A stretch of DNA of 12,720 bases, from the NCBI GenBank assembly GCA_902783615.1, contig CACZRQ010000030.1, positions 1-12,720 on the forward strand. The letters run 5' to 3'. The position numbers and the translations under genes are program-made. Positions 1-7,379 of the stretch are shown here, piece after piece (position 1 is the stretch's first letter; every line of letters begins with the position of its first letter). A model generated the notes under the pieces. It was not told the origin of the DNA, searched no databases, and was given only the letters and a program-made list of their open reading frames with translations. Origin of the DNA: an uncultured Bacteroidales bacterium. GTDB lineage: Bacteria; Bacteroidota; Bacteroidia; Bacteroidales; Bacteroidaceae.

Positions 1-69
1 ACAGAGAAGTTAAGCCCGGTCACGCCGATGGTACTGCCCACAAGGTGGGAGAGTAGGTAGCCGCCGTCT
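1..69 (+). rRNA. rrf: 5S ribosomal RNA, 3' part (5' end outside window)
   Basis: The first bases hold the conserved 5S rRNA core GAAGTTAAGCCC, followed by CGCCGATGGTACTGC and GGGAGAGTAGGTAGCCGCC, which is the usual 3' half of a bacterial 5S rRNA. The 5' half lies outside the window. The exact 3' end is uncertain by a few bases because it depends on pairing with the missing 5' end. It marks the end of an rRNA operon and is followed at once by a strong terminator. Confidence 0.95.
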
Positions 70-78
70 TTCAGTGAT

Positions 79-122
79 GGACAGCTTCCGTGCTTCATGC
101 ATGGAGGCTGTCCTTCTTTTTT
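79..122 (+). terminator. Rho-independent terminator of the rRNA operon
   Basis: Bases 79-93 pair with 99-113 to form a 15-bp stem with two G-U wobbles and no mismatch. The loop is TTCAT, and the stem is followed by the T-rich run TTCTTTTTT. It lies about 10 bases after the 5S rRNA end and separates the rRNA operon from the leu operon. Confidence 0.93.
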
Positions 123-183
123 ACCCTTTACCAATCGATTTCTTTAAAAATGTTACGCTGTTTGATAAAAAAGTAACGAATTT

Positions 184-215
184 GTTGGTTGGCACAAAAA
201 TAATCTTTAACTTTG
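184..215 (+). promoter_or_regulatory. Bacteroidota-type promoter for the leu operon
   Basis: TAACTTTG at 208-215 matches the Bacteroidota -7 consensus TAnnTTTG. GTTG at 184-187 is a fair -33 element with a 20-base spacer. Transcription would start near 222, about 28 bases before leuA. That leaves no room for an attenuator, T-box or riboswitch leader, so any end-product control would act at this promoter or on the enzymes. The rest of 123-249 is AT-rich with no other feature seen. Confidence 0.7.
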
Positions 216-249
216 TGTCTTTTAATGAAAAAAGCTAAATAAATGACAT

Positions 250-1752
250 ATGAGCGAACGATTGTTTATTTTTGACACTACATTGCGCGATGGCGAGCAA
301 GTGCCTGGATGTCAGCTCAACACCGTTGAAAAGATTCAGGTGGCAAAGCAACTTGAGGCATTGGGTGTGGATGTAATAGAGGCTGGTTTCCCAATATCCA
401 GTCCTGGTGACTTCAATTCAGTAATTGAAATTTCAAAGGCTGTGACATGGCCAACCATTTGCGCGCTTACCAGAGCCGTGGAGAAGGATATTGATGTGGC
501 GGCAGAATCATTGAAATATGCTAAACACAAGCGTATCCATACGGGTATTGGTACCAGCGACGAACATATCAAGTATAAATTCAACTCCAACCGTGAAGAA
601 ATCATTGAACGTGCTGTGGCTGCTGTAAAGTATGCTAAAAGATATGTGGAGGATGTGGAATTCTATGCTGAAGATGCTGGACGTACCGACAACGAGTACT
701 TAGCAAGAGTGGTAGAAGCTGTTGTGAAGGCGGGAGCTACCGTGCTGAATATTCCTGATACCACTGGTTATTGTCTGCCAATGGAGTATTATGAAAAGAT
801 AAAATACCTGAAAGAGCATGTGGATGGCATTGACAAGGCAATTATTTCTACCCACTGCCACAACGATTTGGGCTTGGCGACAGCCAATACCTTGCATGGT
901 GTATTGGGAGGTGCCCGTCAGGTCGAGGTAACAATCAATGGCATTGGCGAACGTGCTGGCAACACATCACTGGAAGAGATTGCGATGATTCTGAAATGTC
1001 ATAAGGGCATTGGTGTAGATACTAACATCAACACCACCAAGATTTATCCAACCAGTCGTATGGTCAGTGGCTTGATGAACATGCCAGTGCAACCCAATAA
1101 GGCTGTGGTTGGTAGAAACGCTTTTGCTCATTCCAGTGGTATTCATCAAGATGGGGTGCTGAAAAATGTGAATACATACGAAATCATGAATCCCAAAGAT
1201 GTGGGATTGGACGATAATTCTATTGTGTTGACAGCCAGAAGTGGACGTGCGGCATTGAAATATCGCATGAGCGTGCTGGGTGTGGATGTGCAAGATGAGC
1301 AGAAGGTAGATCAGATTTATGAAGCATTTTTGCGTTTGGCTGATCAGAAGAAGGAAATTAACGACGATGATGTGATGATGCTGGCTGGTGCTGATCGCAC
1401 GGCTTCTCATGCCATCAAGCTCGATTTCCTGCAGGTTACCACTGGTATGGGTGTACGCAGTGTAGCAAGCATCGGCTTGGATATCTCTGGTCAGAAGTTT
1501 GAGGCTGCTGCAACGGGTAATGGTCCGGTGGATGCTGCTATCAAGGCATTGAAGAAGATCATCCTGAAGCAGATGACTTTGAAAGAATTCACCATCCAGG
1601 CTATCAGCAAAGGTAGTGATGATGTGGGTAAGGTGCACATGCAGGTTGAGTATGATGGAAGCATGTATTATGGCTTTGGTGCCAATACGGATATCGTGAC
1701 CGCTTCGGTGGAAGCCTATATCGACTGTATCAATAAATTCAGAATTAAATAA
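250..1752 (+). CDS. leuA: 2-isopropylmalate synthase LeuA
   Basis: Catalyses the first committed step of leucine synthesis in the cytoplasm: acetyl-CoA plus 2-oxoisovalerate gives 2-isopropylmalate. The N-terminal HMGL-like TIM barrel (about residues 5-275) opens with DTTLRDGEQ (residues 9-17, Arg13/Asp14) and carries the metal-binding HCH pair (His202, His204 in THCHNDLG) and GERAGNTS. The motifs VEKDIDVAAESL and EDAGRTD are those of true LeuA proteins. The C-terminal part (about 385-500, with VRSVASIGLDISGQ and NGPVDAA) is the leucine-binding regulatory domain, so leucine feedback is expected. The length of 500 residues is normal. It is first in an operon with leuC (12-base gap). The start has no clear Shine-Dalgarno sequence, only A-rich DNA, as is usual in Bacteroidota. 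Confidence 0.95.
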   Translation: MSERLFIFDTTLRDGEQVPGCQLNTVEKIQVAKQLEALGVDVIEAGFPISSPGDFNSVIEISKAVTWPTICALTRAVEKDIDVAAESLKYAKHKRIHTGIGTSDEHIKYKFNSNREEIIERAVAAVKYAKRYVEDVEFYAEDAGRTDNEYLARVVEAVVKAGATVLNIPDTTGYCLPMEYYEKIKYLKEHVDGIDKAIISTHCHNDLGLATANTLHGVLGGARQVEVTINGIGERAGNTSLEEIAMILKCHKGIGVDTNINTTKIYPTSRMVSGLMNMPVQPNKAVVGRNAFAHSSGIHQDGVLKNVNTYEIMNPKDVGLDDNSIVLTARSGRAALKYRMSVLGVDVQDEQKVDQIYEAFLRLADQKKEINDDDVMMLAGADRTASHAIKLDFLQVTTGMGVRSVASIGLDISGQKFEAAATGNGPVDAAIKALKKIILKQMTLKEFTIQAISKGSDDVGKVHMQVEYDGSMYYGFGANTDIVTASVEAYIDCINKFRIK

Positions 1753-1764
1753 GAAGACTGATAT

Positions 1765-3159
1765 ATGAATACTTTATTTGACAAGATTTGGGATGCACAT
1801 GTGGTGCAGCAGGTGGAAGACGGACCTACCCAACTGTATATCGACCGTTTGTATTGTCATGAGGTGACAAGTCCGCAGGCTTTCGCTGGCATGAGGCAAA
1901 GAGGATTGAAGTGTTTCCGTCCAGCGCAGATTTTCTGTATGCCTGATCATAATACACCTACCCATGACCAAGACAAACCCATCGAGGATCCTGTTTCTCG
2001 TAATCAGGTAGATACCTTGGCGCAAAATGCCAATGACTTCGGATTGACTCATTTCGGTATGATGCATCCCAAGAATGGCATCATTCATGTGGTTGGTCCA
2101 GAGCGTGGCTTGAGCTTGCCTGGTATGACCATTGTATGTGGCGACTCTCATACCTCTACTCATGGAGCGATGGGTGCTGTTGCTTTCGGTATTGGTACCA
2201 GTGAAGTGGAAATGGTGATGGCATCTCAGTGCATTCTCCAGCAGAAACCAAAGTCAATGAGAATCAATATCAAGGGCGAACTTGGAAAAGGCGTTACAGC
2301 CAAGGATGTGGCATTATATCTGATGTCAAAGATTTCCACTTCAGGTGCTACAGGCTATTTCGTTGAATATGCTGGTGATGTGGTGACCAACCTTTCTATG
2401 GAAGGACGACTGACCCTTTGCAACCTCTCTATCGAAATGGGTGCACGTGGTGGTTTCATCGCTCCCGATGAGAAGACTTTTGCATACATCAAAGGTCGTG
2501 AATATGCACCTAAGGGTGATGCATGGAATCAGGCTGTTGCTTATTGGAAGACCTTGAAGAGTGGTGATGATGCTGTTTTCGATAAGGAATTGTATTTTGA
2601 TGGTGCTGATATTCAGCCGATGATAACTTACGGAACCAATCCGGGAATGGGTATGAGCATTACCGATAGTATTCCTTCTTTGGAAGGTATGGGTGAGGCA
2701 GCTCAGGCTTCATTCATGAAGTCGATGAACTATATGGGCTTTAAGCCAGGACAGAAACTGTTGGGTCATCCAATAGATTATGTGTTTCTTGGTGCATGTA
2801 CCAATGGCCGCATTGAGGACTTCAGGGCTTTCGCTTCCTTGGTAAAAGGTAAGCACAAAGCTGAGGGTGTGACTGCATGGTTGGTACCAGGCTCATGGGC
2901 TGTTGACCAGCAGATTCGTGAGGAAGGCTTGGATCTTGTACTGCAAGAGGCTGGTTTTGAGATTCGTCAGCCAGGTTGCTCTGCATGTCTGGCCATGAAC
3001 GATGATAAGATTCCTGCCGGTAAGTATTCCGTATCTACCAGCAACCGAAACTTTGAAGGACGTCAGGGACCAGGTGCCCGCACCATTCTGGCCAGTCCGT
3101 TGGTAGCAGCAGCCGCTGCAGTGACAGGTGTGATTACAGACCCAAGAACATTAATCTAA
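1765..3159 (+). CDS. leuC: 3-isopropylmalate dehydratase large subunit LeuC
   Basis: Large subunit of isopropylmalate isomerase, an aconitase-family enzyme that converts 2- to 3-isopropylmalate. With CimA present it should also convert citramalate to 3-methylmalate. It begins with the family signature MNTLFDKIWDAHVV and contains MPDHNTPT and GDSHTSTHGA. Cys345 (GACTNGRIEDF), Cys405 and Cys408 (PGCSACLAMN) are the three expected ligands of the [4Fe-4S] cluster. The 464 residues are the usual length for the bacterial heterodimeric form. It lies between leuA and leuD with gaps of 12 and 8 bases, and it needs the LeuD subunit to form the active enzyme. Confidence 0.96.
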   Translation: MNTLFDKIWDAHVVQQVEDGPTQLYIDRLYCHEVTSPQAFAGMRQRGLKCFRPAQIFCMPDHNTPTHDQDKPIEDPVSRNQVDTLAQNANDFGLTHFGMMHPKNGIIHVVGPERGLSLPGMTIVCGDSHTSTHGAMGAVAFGIGTSEVEMVMASQCILQQKPKSMRINIKGELGKGVTAKDVALYLMSKISTSGATGYFVEYAGDVVTNLSMEGRLTLCNLSIEMGARGGFIAPDEKTFAYIKGREYAPKGDAWNQAVAYWKTLKSGDDAVFDKELYFDGADIQPMITYGTNPGMGMSITDSIPSLEGMGEAAQASFMKSMNYMGFKPGQKLLGHPIDYVFLGACTNGRIEDFRAFASLVKGKHKAEGVTAWLVPGSWAVDQQIREEGLDLVLQEAGFEIRQPGCSACLAMNDDKIPAGKYSVSTSNRNFEGRQGPGARTILASPLVAAAAAVTGVITDPRTLI

Positions 3160-3167
3160 GAAACGTT

Positions 3168-3758
3168 ATGAAACAGAAATTCAACATAATAACCAGTACT
3201 TGTGTGCCACTTCCTTTAGAGAATGTGGATACCGATCAGATTATTCCCGCTCGCTTCCTCAAAGCTACCGACAAGAAAGGTTTTGGCGAAAACTTGTTCC
3301 GCGACTGGAGATATGACAAACAGGGAAATCCTATCAAAGACTTTGTACTGAATGATCCCACCTATGGTGGTGTGGTGCTGGTGGCTGGCAAGAACTTTGG
3401 CAGTGGCAGTAGTCGTGAACATGCTGCCTGGGCTATAGCAGACTATGGCTTCCGTGTGGTGGTGAGCAGTTTCTTTGCTGATATCCATAAAAACAATGAG
3501 TTGAACAACTTCGTCTTGCCAGTGGTGGTGACTGAGCAGTTCCTGCAGGAGCTCTTCGATTCCATTGCAGCCAACCCGAAGATGGAGGTTGAGGTAGATT
3601 TGCCTAACCAAACAATTACCAACAAAGCTACGGGCAAGAGTGAGCATTTTGAAATCAATGCCTACAAGAAACATTGCCTGATGAATGGCTTGGATGATAT
3701 TGACTTCCTGTTGGAGAACAAGGATAAGATAGAAGCTTGGGAGAAGAAGCATGGATAA
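3168..3758 (+). CDS. leuD: 3-isopropylmalate dehydratase small subunit LeuD
   Basis: Small (swivel) subunit of isopropylmalate isomerase and partner of LeuC. Visible signatures are ENVDTDQIIPARFLK near the N-terminus, FGSGSSREHAAWAI in the middle (the substrate-contacting loop of aconitase small subunits), and FFADIHKNNELNNFVLPV. The 196 residues match the usual bacterial size. It follows leuC by 8 bases. Its last codons overlap the start of the next synthase gene by 8 bases if that gene begins at 3751, which suggests translational coupling. Confidence 0.95.
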   Translation: MKQKFNIITSTCVPLPLENVDTDQIIPARFLKATDKKGFGENLFRDWRYDKQGNPIKDFVLNDPTYGGVVLVAGKNFGSGSSREHAAWAIADYGFRVVVSSFFADIHKNNELNNFVLPVVVTEQFLQELFDSIAANPKMEVEVDLPNQTITNKATGKSEHFEINAYKKHCLMNGLDDIDFLLENKDKIEAWEKKHG

Positions 3759-5322
3759 GATGCCCCGTGAAATAGAAATCATGGACACCACGCTTCGTGA
3801 TGGCGAACAGACCAATGGCGTGTCGTTCGTTCCTCACGAGAAGCTGATGATAGCCCGCTTGCTCCTGGATGGTGTAAAAGTAGATCGCATCGAGGTGGCA
3901 TCAGCTCGTGTGTCGGAGGGTGAACATGAGGCAGTAACCATGATCTGCGATTGGGCAAAGCGTCATAATCGCCTACATCAGGTGGAGGTGTTGGGTTTCA
4001 TCGATGGGAAAACATCGGCCGACTGGATTCATTCTACTGGGTGCAGGGTAATCAACATGCTCTGCAAAGGCTCTGAGAAACATTGTACTTACCAACTCAA
4101 GAAGACTGTTGACGAACATATTGCCGATATTAAGCAGACACTGGATTATGCCACTTCCCAAGGATTGGAGGCCAATGTCTATCTGGAGGACTGGAGCAAT
4201 GGCATGAAAGATTCACCCACATACGTTTTCCGGTTGATGGATGCCTTGACGAAAACGAATATCAGACGCTTCATGCTGCCCGATACATTGGGCGTGTTGA
4301 ACCCGTTGGAAACGTTCGATTTCATCAAGAAGATGGTGAAACGTTATCCAGATGCCCATTTCGATTTTCATGCACACAATGATTACGACTTGGCTGTGAG
4401 CAATGTGTTGGCAGCTGTGTTTGGAGGATGCAAAGGTTTGCACACCACCATCAATGGCTTGGGTGAACGTGCTGGCAATGCCCCGTTGGCCAGTGTACAG
4501 GCTATTTTGAAAGACCACTTCCATGCCATTACACATATTGATGAGAGCCGTTTGAATGAGGCAAGTAGAACAGTGTCATCTTATTCTGGCATACCTATTG
4601 CACCTAACCGACCTATTGTGGGTGAGAGCGTATTTACTCAAGTGGCTGGCGTTCATGCTGATGGAGACAATAAACGTAACCTCTATTGCAACGACCTGTT
4701 GCCAGAGCGTTTCGGACGTAAGCGTGAGTATGCTTTGGGCAAGAACAGCGGCAAGGCCAATATCCGCAAGAATCTGGAAGAGTTGGGACTTGACCTGGAC
4801 GATGTTTCCATGCGTAAGGTAACAGAACGTATCATAGAATTGGGCGACAAGAAAGAACTGGTGACACCAGAAGACTTGCCTTACATCGTTTCCGATGTGT
4901 TGAAACACGGGGTAACCAATGATAAGGTGAAATTAAAGAGCTATGTCATCAATCTGGCTCATGGCTTGAAACCCATGGCGATGCTCAAGATTGATATCAA
5001 TGGGCAGGAGTTTGAGGAAAGTTCCAGTGGCGATGGCCAGTATGATGCTTTTGTGCGGGCCTTGCGCAATGTCTATAAAAAGACCTTGAAACGCAAGTTC
5101 CCCATGCTGACCAACTATGTGGTGAGCATTCCTCCTGGTGGACGTACCGATGCTTTGGTACAGACCGTTATCTCTTGGAGTTTCGACAACCGTGAGTTCC
5201 GTACCAGAGGTCTGGATGCCGATCAGACGGAAGCGGCTATCAAAGCCACCATTAAGATGCTCAATATGATAGAAGATGAATATGAGTCGGGCAAAGACTT
5301 GTATGAAGATACAGATGAATAA
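3751..5322 (+). CDS. cimA: (R)-citramalate synthase CimA (LeuA-like paralogue)
   Basis: Second HMGL/LeuA-family synthase in the operon, 523 residues. I call it citramalate synthase (acetyl-CoA plus pyruvate to citramalate), the entry to isoleucine synthesis that bypasses threonine. Arg16/Asp17 (TLRDGEQ) and the metal ligands His207 and His209 (FHAHND) are present, as is GERAGN. From established work on the Leptospira enzyme, recalled and not searched, Leu81, Leu104 and Tyr144 line the pyruvate pocket. Here Leu81 (EVLGF), Leu104 (INMLCKG) and Tyr144 (NVYLEDWSNG) occupy the same positions, and VDRIEVASARVS and NRPIVGESVFTQVAGVHADGD are also Leptospira-like. Residues about 390-515 form the regulatory domain, probably binding isoleucine. 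LeuCD and LeuB would complete the route to 2-oxobutyrate. The start at 3751 overlaps leuD by 8 bases; ATG at 3760 is an alternative. Automated annotation may label it 2-isopropylmalate synthase. Confidence 0.85.
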   Translation: MDKMPREIEIMDTTLRDGEQTNGVSFVPHEKLMIARLLLDGVKVDRIEVASARVSEGEHEAVTMICDWAKRHNRLHQVEVLGFIDGKTSADWIHSTGCRVINMLCKGSEKHCTYQLKKTVDEHIADIKQTLDYATSQGLEANVYLEDWSNGMKDSPTYVFRLMDALTKTNIRRFMLPDTLGVLNPLETFDFIKKMVKRYPDAHFDFHAHNDYDLAVSNVLAAVFGGCKGLHTTINGLGERAGNAPLASVQAILKDHFHAITHIDESRLNEASRTVSSYSGIPIAPNRPIVGESVFTQVAGVHADGDNKRNLYCNDLLPERFGRKREYALGKNSGKANIRKNLEELGLDLDDVSMRKVTERIIELGDKKELVTPEDLPYIVSDVLKHGVTNDKVKLKSYVINLAHGLKPMAMLKIDINGQEFEESSSGDGQYDAFVRALRNVYKKTLKRKFPMLTNYVVSIPPGGRTDALVQTVISWSFDNREFRTRGLDADQTEAAIKATIKMLNMIEDEYESGKDLYEDTDE

Positions 5323-5341
5323 TCATTAAAACAGAATAAAT

Positions 5342-6403
5342 ATGAAATTTAAGATTGCTGTGTTGGCCGGTGATGGTATCGGTCCTGAGATTTCAAAGGT
5401 TGGTGTTGATGTGATGAACGCCGTGTGCAAGAAGTTCGGACACGAGGTGTCTTATGAATATGCCATCTGTGGTGCAGATGCCATCGATAAAGTGGGCGAT
5501 CCGTTCCCAGAAGAAACATTCCAGGCTTGTATGAGGGCCGACGCTGTGTTGTTCTCTGCTGTGGGTGATCCTAAGTTCGACAATGACCCAACAGCCAAGG
5601 TACGTCCTGAGCAGGGCTTGTTGGCTATGCGTAAGAAGTTGGGCTTGTATGCTAACATCCGTCCGATGCAGACTTTCAAGAGCCTGCTGCATAAGTCGCC
5701 ATTGAAGGCTGAACTGGTGGATGGAGCTGACTTCATCACCATTCGCGAACTTACTGGCGGTATGTATTTCGGTGAGAAGTATCAGGACAACGACAAGGCT
5801 TTCGATACCAATTTCTATTCTCGTCCCGAGATAGAGCGCATCTTGAAAGTAGGTTTCGAGTATGCCCGCAAGCGTAACCATCACCTTACCATCGTTGATA
5901 AGGCCAACGTGTTGGCTTCTTCCCGTCTGTGGCGTCAGATAGGACTGGAGATGGCACCTCAGTATCCTGATGTCAAGACCGATTTCATGTATGTGGATAA
6001 TGCATCCATGCGCATGATTCAGGAACCTAAGTTCTTCGATGTGATTGTTACAGAGAATACTTTTGGCGATATCCTCACCGATGAAAGTTCTTGCATCAGT
6101 GGATCTATGGGCTTGCTGCCATCGGCATCTACTGGCGAGCATACCCCAGTGTTTGAACCAGTACACGGCTCATGGCCACAGGCTAAGGGCTTGAACATCG
6201 CCAATCCATTGGCACAGATTCTTTCTAATGCCATGATGTTCGAGTATTTCGACCTGAAGGCAGAAGGTGCATTGATTCGTGAGGCTGTGGATGCTTCCAT
6301 CGAGGCCAATGTACGTACGCCTGAGATTCAGGTGGAAGGTGGAGCCAAGTATGGTACCAAGGAAGTAGGAGCATGGATTGTTGATTACATCGAGAAGGCA
6401 TGA
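5342..6403 (+). CDS. leuB: 3-isopropylmalate dehydrogenase LeuB
   Basis: NAD-dependent oxidative decarboxylase that turns 3-isopropylmalate into 2-oxoisocaproate. In this operon it would also act on 3-methylmalate to give 2-oxobutyrate. Family features are the N-terminal AGDGIGPEI, RELTGGMYFGEK with Arg135 and catalytic Tyr142, Lys187 in IVDKANVL, and metal-binding Asp243 and Asp247 in FGDILTDE. GLLPSAS and EPVHGSWP of the cofactor site follow. The 353 residues are typical. It starts 19 bases after cimA, and its TGA stop overlaps the next start codon in an ATGA. Confidence 0.95.
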   Translation: MKFKIAVLAGDGIGPEISKVGVDVMNAVCKKFGHEVSYEYAICGADAIDKVGDPFPEETFQACMRADAVLFSAVGDPKFDNDPTAKVRPEQGLLAMRKKLGLYANIRPMQTFKSLLHKSPLKAELVDGADFITIRELTGGMYFGEKYQDNDKAFDTNFYSRPEIERILKVGFEYARKRNHHLTIVDKANVLASSRLWRQIGLEMAPQYPDVKTDFMYVDNASMRMIQEPKFFDVIVTENTFGDILTDESSCISGSMGLLPSASTGEHTPVFEPVHGSWPQAKGLNIANPLAQILSNAMMFEYFDLKAEGALIREAVDASIEANVRTPEIQVEGGAKYGTKEVGAWIVDYIEKA

Positions 6404-7350
6404 ACATAAGAATCTTTTTTCTTTTTTCTTTATATGTTTTGCTGGTGTCTTGTGCAGAGGATAAGTCCTTGCCCAAGGCACCAGTCTATTCTGACGCGAC
6501 TCAGTGGTACATATCCGACCGTCAGGCTGATGCTGATATGTTTTATGTAATATCCACTGAAATTGGTGATTATCAGTTGAAAGACGGTACTGTTCGACAT
6601 TTGGCCGACACTTACTTGGAGCAGACCCGTCAGCCCATGTATGGCGAGATGTTGGGCGTTGATACCCTGACAAGCGGTAAGTTGAACTATTACTCTCCCT
6701 ACTACCGTCAGTGTTCTCTGCAATCGTTTGCTTCCGATAGCGCAGCCATTCGTTTCAACATTGCCTTGGATGATGTGCGTCGTGCCTTTGCCTATTATTT
6801 GGAGCATCAGAATAATGGCCGTCCTTTCGTCTTGGCTGGCTTTAGCCAAGGTGCCATGATTGCCCGTGAGCTTTTGAAGGAAATGGATGAGTCGGTCTTT
6901 CAGAGAATGGTTGCAGCTTATCTGATTGGCATCAAACTTTCTGCAGATGATTTGGCAGAAAACCCACATATCCGTCCTGCAAAGGGAGCCGACGATACAG
7001 GTGTCACCATTTGTTATAATAGTATGAAGGGTGAGGATGCCAACTATCCGTCCGACAATGGCTCTAATGTTTTGGCAATCAATCCTGTGAATTGGAGAAA
7101 CGATGACGCTGTAGCTGAGCTGATAACAGAGCCATCACCCATGAAACCTGTACATGAGCAACAGAAAGATTCCATGACGGTGCAGTTGGACACAAAATCG
7201 AATCTGCTGTTAGTGAAAGGTTACTCCGCCACCGATTACGTTTTGCCCCTTATTGGTACTACCACCAGCTACCATACCCGTGAAATTTGGCTCTACCGTG
7301 ATCAGTTGAAAGAGAATATCCAACAACGTGTGGATGCTTTCTTGAAGTGA
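6400..7350 (+). CDS. DUF3089-type alpha/beta-hydrolase lipoprotein
   Basis: A 316-residue predicted lipoprotein. The N-terminus is a short lipoprotein signal with the lipobox LVSC, giving acylation at Cys18. The body resembles the DUF3089 family of alpha/beta-hydrolase-like proteins: SPYYRQCSLQSF, then the nucleophile elbow GFSQG with Ser149, then YLIGIKLS and the tail region TGVTICYNS. Substrate and reaction are unknown; a serine hydrolase acting on an ester or peptide is the simplest reading. The start codon overlaps the leuB stop (ATGA), so it is the last gene of the leu operon and translationally coupled to it. Nothing visible ties it to branched-chain amino acids. It ends 29 bases from the convergent peptidase gene, with no hairpin terminator seen between them. 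Confidence 0.78.
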   Translation: MNIRIFFLFSLYVLLVSCAEDKSLPKAPVYSDATQWYISDRQADADMFYVISTEIGDYQLKDGTVRHLADTYLEQTRQPMYGEMLGVDTLTSGKLNYYSPYYRQCSLQSFASDSAAIRFNIALDDVRRAFAYYLEHQNNGRPFVLAGFSQGAMIARELLKEMDESVFQRMVAAYLIGIKLSADDLAENPHIRPAKGADDTGVTICYNSMKGEDANYPSDNGSNVLAINPVNWRNDDAVAELITEPSPMKPVHEQQKDSMTVQLDTKSNLLLVKGYSATDYVLPLIGTTTSYHTREIWLYRDQLKENIQQRVDAFLK

Positions 7351-7379
7351 TGGCAGTATCTCAAAAGAACCAAAAGACA

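Noticed and set aside
967..1638. Long antisense frame (223 codons) opposite leuA
   Set aside because: It lies opposite a well-conserved enzyme, its product is rich in His, Ser and Thr with no family features, and it has no promoter or start signal. It is a shadow of leuA, like the other antisense frames over leuC, leuD, cimA, leuB and the lipoprotein.
7351..7379. Bidirectional terminator between the lipoprotein and peptidase genes
   Set aside because: The 29-base gap is A-rich on the plus strand but shows no stem of useful length.
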